A stretch of DNA of 7,949 bases from contig DNPN01000289.1 in the NCBI GenBank assembly GCA_003501385.1, positions 6,197 to 14,145 on the forward strand, in the 5' to 3' direction. The DNA is from Rhizobium sp. GTDB taxonomy: Bacteria; Pseudomonadota; Alphaproteobacteria; Rhizobiales; Rhizobiaceae. The stretch's first letter is position 1. Each line of letters starts with the position of its first letter. The position numbers were made by a program, and so were the translations under genes. The notes under the pieces were generated by a model, which made no database searches, was not told the origin of the DNA, and worked only from the letters and a program-made list of their open reading frames with translations. Positions 1-6,019 of the stretch are shown in pieces.

Positions 1-117
1 CTATTTACTGCGACAGGCTTTAGTTGGGTAACCCAAATGACGAATGGTCGCCATGAGACATTTGCCGAGGTTGATATAAAGTTCGACCGCTGGAATATTG
101 TCTTCATAGGAATACAT
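1..117 (-). pseudogene. N-terminal fragment of an IS3-family transposase OrfA
   Basis: Reading the minus strand from an ATG at 117 gives 38 residues beginning MYSYEDNIPAVELYINLGK and continuing into ATIRHLGYPTK, then a TAG at 1-3. This matches my recollection of the start of rhizobial IS3-family OrfA proteins, which begin MYSYEDR.RAV.LYI and reach TIR.LGYP, the first helices of their helix-turn-helix. After YPTK the family normally continues into a tryptophan-containing stretch, but here the reading diverges and stops, so the copy is broken or shifted near the window edge. AAGGATG upstream of the ATG is a fair ribosome site. The sequence at about 118-186 probably contains the element's end, but I could not define the terminal inverted repeat. 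The match is from memory, not from a search. Confidence 0.6.
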
Positions 118-186
118 GAACTACATCCTTGGTGGTCCAAGTTTTCGTCCGCATCCCCCATTTGTGATCGGTGCGACATCGCCGAT

Positions 187-2604
187 CTATCTCTCATTGA
201 CGCTCCATGCATCAACACCCCGGTTGAACGGCTGGGGGTGCCCAATGAGGTAGCCCTGCACCAGTTCGCAGCCAATAGACCCAAGCAAATCAAGCTGGTC
301 CTGCGTTTCAACGCCTTCGGCGGTCGTTCCCATTTTCAGAATGCCGCAAAGCCGAATGATTGCCTCGACAATCGCGAGGCAATCCGCATTGCCGGTGAGT
401 TCGTCAATGAACGATTTGTCGATCTTCACCTTGTCAAACGGGAATTTTCTTAAGTAGCTGAGTGAAGAGTAGCCGGTCCCAAAATCGTCAAGCGCCAGAC
501 AAATGCCAGACGCCTTCAATTCGGTTAATATTTTGAAGGCACCGTCATTGTCACCGACAAGAGCGGACTCGGTCAGCTCAAGAATGAGCCGCGACGGCTC
601 TAGACCGGAACTGCTCAGTGCGCCCTTGACCGCAGCCGTGATGTTACTATCGCGTAGCTGGATGGTCGAAACGTTGACTGACACACTCATGGTCAGCGGC
701 CATTGTGAAGCATCGGCGCAAGCACGACGGAGCACCCATTCCCCGATGGCTGTTATAAGTCCAATCTCCTCGGCCATCGGGATGAACACTGTCGGTGAAA
801 TATAGCCGCGCACCGGATGCCGCCAGCGCAGCAGCGCTTCGACAGATATAATTTTGCCCGACGAGATCTCCGCGATGGGCTGATAAAAGACTTCGAGCTG
901 ATCGTTGATCAGCGCTTGCCGCAAGTCCAGCTCCATCGCAAGCCGCAGCTCTTCGTTATGGTCCATCTTTGGTTCGTAAAAGCAATACATGCCCTGTCGG
1001 TGCGCCTTCGCCCTGTAAAGAGCGAGATCTGCATTCTTTAAGAGCTGCTGCGGATCATCGCCGTCAATGGGCGCGATTGTCATTCCTATGCTGGAGCTGA
1101 GCGGTATTTCCCGCCCATGCACGATGAAAGGTTTGGCAAGTACCTCCATGACACGCTCGGCGAGAGCCTCCATATCACGGGCATCACGAACGCCACGCCG
1201 TAGAATTGCAAATTCATCACCGCCAAAGCGCGACACGGTATCGTGTTCATTGGCGCATGACCGCAACCGATCGGCCATGATTTGCAACACCTTATCACCC
1301 GCATCATGGCCCAGGTTGTCATTCACCGCCTTGAAGCTGTTAAGATCGAGCCACAACAAACCGAACTGGCCATTGCCACCGTTGCCAATTCCCTCCAACG
1401 CCTCCTGCAGCGCTTCAATGAAGGTTGCTCGGTTCGGCAAGTCAGTCAGGACATCGAAGCGCGCCATATATTCGACGCGGGCTTCGACGCGGCGTCGTTC
1501 GGTCACATCCTCAAACGTTGCGATCAAGCCGCCATTCGGCATCTGTTCGCAGAGCGACAGCAACGTTCTGCCATCCTCGCAATGGTGCAGAAAGCGGGTT
1601 GCGCCCGCATCGCTGGCGTGCTCGGACGTTGCGCGCATGACCGCTTGAAAAACGCGGACCGCTTCGGAAAACTTGCCGTGCGGATTATCCCGAAGCTCGA
1701 CAAAACTAACGCCGAACTGCAGGTCTTCCGAGTTGAGACCCAAGATCTGGCAAAAGCGTGTGTTGCAAACGTCAAGCTTGCCAGCATTGTCCAGCATAAG
1801 AAGACCGTGGCTCATATTGTTCAACGCGGCATCGAATCGGTCATTTTGTGTGCGCAGCTGAATATCGCGGATCAGCAACGTCTCATTCTGGATGCGCAGA
1901 TCTGTATTGCGCGCCTCAAGATCGTTTTGGGCCTTCATGAGTTCGTCGCTCGAGACGCGCAAGTCTATTGTCAGCACCTCGAGGGCTTGAGAGACTTTGT
2001 TCGACAACCGGTTTTGATAGACGAGAAACACAATCAGTGCAGAGCCACAGGCGATGAGACCACTGATAAGATCAATGAAGAGAAATTGCAGATTTTTAAG
2101 CGTGAGCTGATGCTCGACGAGCGTATCGCTGTTGAAGGTATAGGCGGCGGACGCCAGATTTGGCGCACGCCGGTCGAGCGGATCGATGATCGTGATGATC
2201 TGCGATGCTATCTTTCGATCCGCAATTAATGGCATGAGGCGATCGATTTCACGAACCGCCCTGTCTAAGTCATCGATGAACTTCCGCCTCTCGGGATCAC
2301 CATTGACAAAATCCTGCAGCACCGCCGATTTCAGTGTTGCGACGCGGCTGACAAGAATGTCGAACCGCAGATTAACTTCATCTTCATCCACATCGGGATT
2401 ACCCGCGCTAAAGGCTGTCAGGCGCTGAGAAAATCGTGAGATCTCAACCGAGGCCTGACTGGTGATCCATGCTATGTTGTAATTGGAAAGCTGCTGCGTC
2501 TCGTTTTGATCTTCGCGAATAAGAACGATGACGTAGATCGCCAGGGCGAAGAAAACAATGACGAGGCCAATCAGGAGAGACCTAATTGCTCTACTCGGCC
2601 TCAT
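187..2604 (-). CDS. dcpA: DcpA-like membrane GGDEF-EAL protein (bifunctional diguanylate cyclase / c-di-GMP phosphodiesterase)
   Basis: This 805-residue inner-membrane protein should both make and degrade cyclic di-GMP. A first membrane helix (about 10-30) and a second (about 174-197) bracket a helical periplasmic region of roughly 140 residues. A coiled-coil linker (about 199-255) and a PAS-like segment (about 255-370, ending in FEDVTERRR) follow. The GGDEF domain (about 380-545) has metal Asp420 and an intact RFGGDEF at 459-465. The inhibitory I-site position reads NEHD (452-455) rather than RxxD, so product inhibition is probably absent. The EAL domain (about 555-795) keeps EALLRW (589-594), Asn644, Glu676, DDFGTGYSS (706-714), Lys727, Glu763 and QGYL, so it looks catalytically complete. 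The start is fixed by GGAGGAGG at 2610-2617, five bases upstream. It lies 36 bp after the pruR-like gene, the same order as the A. tumefaciens PruR-DcpA pair. Orthology is inferred from context and architecture; a generic GGDEF-EAL protein is the alternative. Confidence 0.9.
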   Translation of the reverse strand: MRPSRAIRSLLIGLVIVFFALAIYVIVLIREDQNETQQLSNYNIAWITSQASVEISRFSQRLTAFSAGNPDVDEDEVNLRFDILVSRVATLKSAVLQDFVNGDPERRKFIDDLDRAVREIDRLMPLIADRKIASQIITIIDPLDRRAPNLASAAYTFNSDTLVEHQLTLKNLQFLFIDLISGLIACGSALIVFLVYQNRLSNKVSQALEVLTIDLRVSSDELMKAQNDLEARNTDLRIQNETLLIRDIQLRTQNDRFDAALNNMSHGLLMLDNAGKLDVCNTRFCQILGLNSEDLQFGVSFVELRDNPHGKFSEAVRVFQAVMRATSEHASDAGATRFLHHCEDGRTLLSLCEQMPNGGLIATFEDVTERRRVEARVEYMARFDVLTDLPNRATFIEALQEALEGIGNGGNGQFGLLWLDLNSFKAVNDNLGHDAGDKVLQIMADRLRSCANEHDTVSRFGGDEFAILRRGVRDARDMEALAERVMEVLAKPFIVHGREIPLSSSIGMTIAPIDGDDPQQLLKNADLALYRAKAHRQGMYCFYEPKMDHNEELRLAMELDLRQALINDQLEVFYQPIAEISSGKIISVEALLRWRHPVRGYISPTVFIPMAEEIGLITAIGEWVLRRACADASQWPLTMSVSVNVSTIQLRDSNITAAVKGALSSSGLEPSRLILELTESALVGDNDGAFKILTELKASGICLALDDFGTGYSSLSYLRKFPFDKVKIDKSFIDELTGNADCLAIVEAIIRLCGILKMGTTAEGVETQDQLDLLGSIGCELVQGYLIGHPQPFNRGVDAWSVNER

Positions 2605-2640
2605 CGTGGCCTCCTCCGACAGGCGGTCTATAACCCATAA

Positions 2641-3141
2641 TTATTTCACGGTCATTTTAGCAACCTGCCAGGCAGATCGCTTGTAATAGAGCTGACTTTG
2701 AAGCTCAGCATCACTGTCATAGGGATAAACGATGAACAATGGTCCCTTGTCCCGCACTGTCATATATTCACCATTACGTTTCATGGCAAGAATGACACGG
2801 AAACGCTTGAAATCATCCATTGGAATTTCCGTTGTGTAGTCGTTCAAAGCCTGAACGACCAATGTCTTGCCGGAGGCACCGACGTGATTGATAACACTCG
2901 ACATCAAGGGGCCTTCAAACTTGACCGGCCCTGTATACCAAGGACATTTTGTCTCAAAACCTTCCATTCCGAGTGCTTCCAGGCTTGCCCGATCAAATGT
3001 TGCAGTTCCATTGACGATGTTTTTGCTGATCAAACCATTGATCGAAAGAATAGTCTTCGTTTCGGAATACGCTGGACCTGTCAGAAGAAAGCCAGCTGCA
3101 CCGAGGAGGCCGACGTTCAGTGTTCGCCGTGTGATCTGCAT
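2641..3141 (-). CDS. pruR: PruR-like exported pterin-binding protein (SUOX-type molybdopterin-binding fold)
   Basis: This 166-residue protein has an export signal (residues 1-26): TRRTLN resembles a twin-arginine motif, a hydrophobic core GLLGAAGFLLTG follows, and cleavage is likely after AYS. The mature part matches the small single-domain oxidoreductase molybdopterin-binding family: FEGPL (75-79), ALNDY (98-102), EIP, the signature RDKGPLFIVYP (130-140), and a C-terminal WQV. It lacks the dimerisation and haem domains of sulfite oxidase. In A. tumefaciens such a protein, PruR, binds a reduced pterin and tells the adjacent GGDEF-EAL protein DcpA which reaction to favour. The same order and a 36-bp gap to the GGDEF-EAL gene support that role here, as do the two pterin-synthesis genes upstream. 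Cys66 (KCPW) lies near where true enzymes carry their Mo-ligating Cys, so residual enzyme function cannot be excluded. AAGGG sits nine bases before the ATG. Confidence 0.85.
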   Translation of the reverse strand: MQITRRTLNVGLLGAAGFLLTGPAYSETKTILSINGLISKNIVNGTATFDRASLEALGMEGFETKCPWYTGPVKFEGPLMSSVINHVGASGKTLVVQALNDYTTEIPMDDFKRFRVILAMKRNGEYMTVRDKGPLFIVYPYDSDAELQSQLYYKRSAWQVAKMTVK

Positions 3142-3199
3142 CTCTTTGACCCTTCATGAACAAATGTGTGTGGGAGCGGGGACATCTTCCGGCCAACTC

Positions 3200-3712
3200 T
3201 TACCGCGATAGCTCAAACACGGCCGAGTTGCCGCCATGCTCGCGCACCTCGACTGATTCCAGCCAGACACGCCCGGCTGTTTCATGCGTGACCAAGGCCG
3301 ATACGTATTCATGGCAAAACCGCGCCGTCTGCTCGCAGCCAACGGCTGGCATAATGCGCAAGTCTACAAGCCCCTTATTTGCGAGTTCAACGAATGTCGC
3401 CAATTCGGGATCATCTTCTGCAACAAGCAGCGTGTGATCGAATTGATCGTGCAGCCATTGTCTAACCTGCTTCATTCCGCCAAAATCGTAGCACCAATTA
3501 TGCTGATCAAGCTGGTGTGTGGCAAATACAAATTTGAACGCCAGCGCATATCCATGCAACAATTTGCAGTGCGAATGCTCAGCCCGCCATTGGCGAAAAC
3601 AGCAAGACAAACCTTCTGCGTGGTCATAGTTTTTTGTCGAGCGATAGATCGCAGCCGGTGACGCTGCAAAAGTGTGTTTCACCAGCAGTTCAGCAACGTC
3701 CTCGTGGCTCAT
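3200..3712 (-). CDS. 6-pyruvoyl/6-carboxy-tetrahydropterin synthase family protein (variant QueD/PTPS)
   Basis: COG0720-family T-fold enzymes act on dihydroneopterin triphosphate, the FolE product, giving 6-pyruvoyl- or 6-carboxy-tetrahydropterin. The 170-residue product shows the family landmarks: Cys49 three residues before His53-Gly54 (CKLLHGY, spacing as in QueD CxxxHGH), a D/N-W-x-x-DFGG stretch (72-79), the catalytic Asp92-His93 pair (FDHT), CEQTA (126-130), and Glu155 in VEV for pterin binding. The usual HGH is HGY here, so one classical zinc ligand is missing; His46 or His48 in EHSHC may replace it. About 20 residues precede the usual AIYRSTK-like start, but GGAGGGG at 3720-3726, seven bases before the ATG at 3712, supports the longer form. 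The gene follows folE by 21 bp and precedes pruR by 58 bp. No queC, queE or queF is nearby, so a queuosine role is not favoured by context. The product (pyruvoyl versus carboxy) cannot be decided from sequence. Confidence 0.85.
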   Translation of the reverse strand: MSHEDVAELLVKHTFAASPAAIYRSTKNYDHAEGLSCCFRQWRAEHSHCKLLHGYALAFKFVFATHQLDQHNWCYDFGGMKQVRQWLHDQFDHTLLVAEDDPELATFVELANKGLVDLRIMPAVGCEQTARFCHEYVSALVTHETAGRVWLESVEVREHGGNSAVFELSR

Positions 3713-3719
3713 GCCTTAT

Positions 3720-3726
3720 CCCCTCC
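3720..3726 (-). promoter_or_regulatory. Ribosome binding site fixing the PTPS start
   Basis: On the minus strand GGAGGGG lies seven bases before the ATG at 3712 and after the folE stop at 3734-3736. It supports the extended N-terminus of the PTPS protein and its translation within the folE transcript. Confidence 0.7.
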
Positions 3727-3733
3727 GACATCT

Positions 3734-4417
3734 TCACCTTTGCAGACCGGCGCACTCTTGCAGAAACTCGTTCTTCAGGTCGCGATCAACTGCCAAGGAG
3801 CCGTAATAGGTCGTGGTGACCATGCGTGCGTCATGACTGGCGCGAATGCCGCGGTGTGTCTTACACATATGAACTGCAGATATACGAATGGCCAGGCCGC
3901 GCGGCGCTGTTGTTTCGACAATGTGTCGCTCGATTTGCTTGACGAGCTCTTCCTGGATCTGGAAGCGGGACGAAAAATAATCTACCAACCGGTCATATTT
4001 CGAGAGGCCTATGATCTTTCCATCCGGGGACGGAAGGATACCAATGTAGCATTCACCGTAGATGGGCATCAAATGATGGGCGCAGGTCGAGCGCACGTCG
4101 ATTGGACCCGTTACGATGAGCTGATCACATTGCTCGACATTGTCAAATTCGGTGATTGCAGGCGGAGGAACAAAGCGACCACGCAGGATTTCCTCGACAT
4201 ACATCTTAGCCACCCGCGCAGGTGTGTCGCGCATGTTGTGGTCGTTGCGATGGTCAATCCGAAGCACGTCGAAGAGCTCTTCAAGCTTTACTGCGGCATC
4301 AGCCATAACCTTGGAGCGCTCGGTTTCGGTTAAAAAACCGTCGACTGATTCATTGCCAAAACGAGATGTTTTTGCCTGGAGTGCAGCCAGCTCACTTTTA
4401 ATTGCTTGTCCCGACAT
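3734..4417 (-). CDS. folE: GTP cyclohydrolase I
   Basis: FolE converts GTP to 7,8-dihydroneopterin triphosphate, the entry step to folate, biopterin-type pterins and 7-deazapurines; it is a cytosolic zinc decamer. Numbered from the first of three tandem ATGs (4423), the zinc ligands are Cys114 and His117 in STCAHH and Cys187 in HMCKTHRG, matching E. coli Cys110, His113 and Cys181. Other landmarks are MRDTPARVAKMYVEEI (64-79), GLSKYDRLVDYFSSR (139-153), QEELVKQI and the nearby catalytic His185. Common FolE proteins have CEHH; CAHH and the KTHRG variant mark a divergent clade. GGGAG ends one base before the first ATG and seven before the third, so I place the start at 4417; 4423 is possible. 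It is the first gene of a four-gene minus-strand run and should supply the next enzyme. It may be a second, dedicated copy beside a housekeeping folE elsewhere. Confidence 0.92.
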   Translation of the reverse strand: MSGQAIKSELAALQAKTSRFGNESVDGFLTETERSKVMADAAVKLEELFDVLRIDHRNDHNMRDTPARVAKMYVEEILRGRFVPPPAITEFDNVEQCDQLIVTGPIDVRSTCAHHLMPIYGECYIGILPSPDGKIIGLSKYDRLVDYFSSRFQIQEELVKQIERHIVETTAPRGLAIRISAVHMCKTHRGIRASHDARMVTTTYYGSLAVDRDLKNEFLQECAGLQR

Positions 4418-4423
4418 CATCAT

Positions 4424-4500
4424 GCTCCCGGCTTTTGTATAGCATGGATGGCCTATAATTGTTTCGATTTAGTTAAATAAATCAGTACATATTACTCCTA
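4424..4500 (-). promoter_or_regulatory. AT-rich leader, probable promoter of folE-PTPS-pruR-dcpA
   Basis: This stretch upstream of folE is clearly more AT-rich than the genes around it, with runs such as AATTATAG, CTATAC and TTATTTAACT on the minus strand. As the only sizeable gap before the four-gene run, it is the natural place for the operon promoter. I could not assign a convincing -35/-10 pair. A perfect TATAAT at 4454-4459 lies on the plus strand, but no plus-strand gene follows it. Confidence 0.4.
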
Positions 4501-4656
4501 TAAAGTTATAGAGCTGCACAGCACCTGTCGCAAATTTTCGCTGTTAACAGCATGTTGACTATCTGAAGAGAAATTCCCGGTCTGTCGCAACCATTTCTGC
4601 AAGTTGCAACGTCCCTGGCTGACGCCAGGTTGGTGTTTTGTAGGCTTTTGAAATCC
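4501..4656. other. Non-coding spacer with a small hairpin
   Basis: No credible gene is present. A perfect 6-bp stem CCTGGC/GCCAGG (4614-4619 and 4624-4629, four-base loop) is followed on the plus strand by TTGGTGTTTTG, but no plus-strand gene ends there and the T-run is interrupted, so I do not call a terminator. The word CTGTCGCAA occurs twice, near 4526 and 4580. A 92-codon minus-strand frame covering this stretch runs across the palindromic repeat and has no recognisable protein features. Confidence 0.4.
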
Positions 4657-4796
4657 TAGAGCATCGGCCGAAAAGTGGGAACCGATTTTCGGATAAATCC
4701 GATGCGAAAGCAAAATCTTAGAACATCGTGCCGATTCTGATTTTCGGTACGATCCTCTCGAGTCTGTCTGGTTCAATCTGAACCTGAAAGACTCTA
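4657..4796. repeat. Composite palindromic repeat element with three hairpins, bounded by TAGAG/CTCTA
   Basis: The element begins TAGAG at 4657 and ends CTCTA at 4792-4796, short terminal inverted repeats. Hairpin 1 has a GCATCGG/CCGATGC outer stem (4661-4667 and 4699-4705) enclosing a CCGAAAA/TTTTCGG stem (4668-4674 and 4686-4692). Hairpin 2 pairs ATCGTGCCGA (4725-4734) with TCGGTACGAT (4744-4753), with one G-U pair. Hairpin 3 has a GAGTCT/AGACTC outer stem (4760-4765 and 4789-4794) and a GGTTCA/TGAACC inner stem (4770-4775 and 4779-4784). The GAAAAGTGG...TTTTCGG core is, to my knowledge, a dispersed intergenic palindrome in Hyphomicrobiales, and a related copy starts at 7917. The right end overlaps the TAG stop of the dehydrogenase gene, so the transcript would fold just after translation ends. 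Whether it terminates transcription is unknown, as no T-run follows. Confidence 0.75.
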
Positions 4797-5579
4797 GCTT
4801 CCATCGGTCACCAAAGTGCCGCCGTCTATCACCAATGTCTGCCCCGTCATAAACGCGCCGCCTGGGCCTGCCAGGAAAAGTGCTGCGGCGGCAATCTCGA
4901 GAGGCTGGCCAACCCGGCGCAACGGCGTTGCCTGAAGCCGACGCTGCATGAAGGCGTCATTCTCCATCAAAGTGCGAGAAAATGGCGTCTCGATCACGCC
5001 GGGGGCAATTGCATTGGCGCGGATGTTGTCTGGCCCGAGTTCAACAGCGAGATTGCGCGCCATCTGACACAGCGCCGCCTTGGACATGGCATAGGTGCCG
5101 ATCATTTTGTTGCCGCGAAGGGCGGAAAGGCTGGCCATCAGGATGATGGAACCGCCACCTGATCTGGCCATACCGGCCCGGCAACGCCCCGCAAGCCAAT
5201 ACGCGGAATGCAGGTTAACATCGAAAACACGGCGGTAGTCTTCTTCGCCAGCCTCGCCTGTTCCACCAACAGGCCCTTCAATGCCCGCATTGGAAACGAG
5301 AATGTCGATTGGACCTCCGAGTTCCGTTTCCGTGCGCTCGATAAGCGCATCAGCCGCCGCCTTATCCGACAAGCGATGGGTGATGGCCTTGGCATGGTCG
5401 ATATCAAAACCGGCCACGTCGTCGTCCCGATCCGAACAGGTCATGACCAAGGCTCCAGCCCCGGCCAATGTTTGGACAATCGCCAGGCCGATACCGGAGG
5501 TGCCGCCTGTTACCAGCGCCCTTTTGCCCTGCAGGTTAAACAATCTGGACACACTATCGTTCACGGCAGTTTCTCTCAT
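4794..5579 (-). CDS. Short-chain dehydrogenase/reductase (classical SDR)
   Basis: This is a 261-residue cytosolic NAD(P)-dependent oxidoreductase of the classical SDR family. The Rossmann nucleotide motif is TGGTSGIG (24-31), with NAG at 97-99, and the catalytic tetrad is Asn122, Ser150, Tyr163 and Lys167 (YAMSK). The PG/VxTPF stretch after the active site and the C-terminal TGQTLVIDGG are typical. Length is normal for the family. Asp50 after the second strand is mildly in favour of NAD over NADP. The substrate cannot be read from sequence; the adjacent amidohydrolase suggests a catabolic hydroxy- or keto-intermediate. It lacks the TGxxxRxG motif of pteridine reductases, so it is probably not the PruA of the neighbouring pterin genes. 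GAAGGG lies eight bases before the ATG. It starts 141 bp after the NTF2-like gene and may share its transcript. The TAG stop lies in the terminal repeat of a palindromic element. Confidence 0.9.
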   Translation of the reverse strand: MRETAVNDSVSRLFNLQGKRALVTGGTSGIGLAIVQTLAGAGALVMTCSDRDDDVAGFDIDHAKAITHRLSDKAAADALIERTETELGGPIDILVSNAGIEGPVGGTGEAGEEDYRRVFDVNLHSAYWLAGRCRAGMARSGGGSIILMASLSALRGNKMIGTYAMSKAALCQMARNLAVELGPDNIRANAIAPGVIETPFSRTLMENDAFMQRRLQATPLRRVGQPLEIAAAALFLAGPGGAFMTGQTLVIDGGTLVTDGS

Positions 5580-5720
5580 TAGAGTTACCCTTCAGTGCTG
5601 ATGCGTCTTGCATAAGCCAAGATATGATAGACAACCCCTGGCGACAAACCGGTGCCCCAACGCAGAGGCGAAACACCGAAATGTGCCGACATCGGGTGTC
5701 AATCCCGTTATGCAAAGCGT

Positions 5721-6014
5721 TTACTGACCCCAACTTGTATTGCCTTTTGCCTGTGGCACGTAATCGCGGTGGAAACGGACCTCCCAGTTCTGGCCATTGC
5801 CGAGGAATTCTGGAATTTTGTGCATCCAGCAATAGGTGCCAGACACGCCGTTCCATTCGCACGGCAATTGTTCTTTGCCATGCACGATTCCGGTGGTGTG
5901 AACATGGACGAGATCATCTTCCATCAAGTCTGGCAAGGCGACCATATCCGATGCTACCAAGGCGGCACGTTGGCGGTCCTCCGCCGCCCGGATTTCGGCA
6001 TGAAGATTCGACAT
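5721..6014 (-). CDS. Short NTF2/SnoaL-like protein, possibly truncated
   Basis: The 97-residue product starts MSNLHAEIRAAEDRQRAAL and continues into DLMEDDLVHVHTTGIVHGKEQL, the first helices and strand of NTF2-like (SnoaL/DUF4440-type) proteins, which often sit beside amidohydrolase and dehydrogenase genes in catabolic clusters. Family members I recall are about 120-140 residues. Here the second half (from PCEWNGVSG through NWEVRFHRDYVPQ) does not resemble the expected later strands, so the gene may have suffered an internal deletion or fusion, or belong to an unfamiliar subfamily. GGGAG near the end of the amidohydrolase gene serves as ribosome site, and the ATG at 6014 follows that gene's stop by five bases, so the two are probably translationally coupled. 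Role unknown; small NTF2-fold proteins can be isomerases, dehydratases or binding proteins. Confidence 0.6.
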   Translation of the reverse strand: MSNLHAEIRAAEDRQRAALVASDMVALPDLMEDDLVHVHTTGIVHGKEQLPCEWNGVSGTYCWMHKIPEFLGNGQNWEVRFHRDYVPQAKGNTSWGQ

Positions 6015-6019
6015 CAATT

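Noticed and set aside
37..453. 138-codon plus-strand open frame at the left edge
   Set aside because: It overlaps the EAL domain end and the IS3 orfA fragment on the opposite strand, and has no protein features of its own.
1282..2229. 315-codon plus-strand open frame
   Set aside because: It is antisense to the strongly supported GGDEF-EAL gene, has no recognisable domain, and reflects the codon bias of the opposite strand.
3200..4423. folE-PTPS pair as part of a queuosine or preQ0 operon
   Set aside because: No queC, queE or queF is present, and the next genes downstream are the pterin receptor pair. It cannot be excluded that the QueD product is shared.
4614..4640. Hairpin followed by T-rich bases as a rho-independent terminator
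   Set aside because: The stem is only 6 bp, the T-run is interrupted, and no plus-strand gene ends upstream.
4498..4776. 92-codon minus-strand open frame between folE and the dehydrogenase
   Set aside because: It runs through the palindromic repeat element, has no good ribosome site and no family features.
4794..5579. The dehydrogenase as a PruA-type pteridine reductase completing the pterin module
   Set aside because: Pteridine reductases of the FolM/PTR1/PruA type carry TGxxxRxG; this protein has TGGTSGIG. It is also separated from folE by about 370 bp and a repeat element, and sits with the amidohydrolase.
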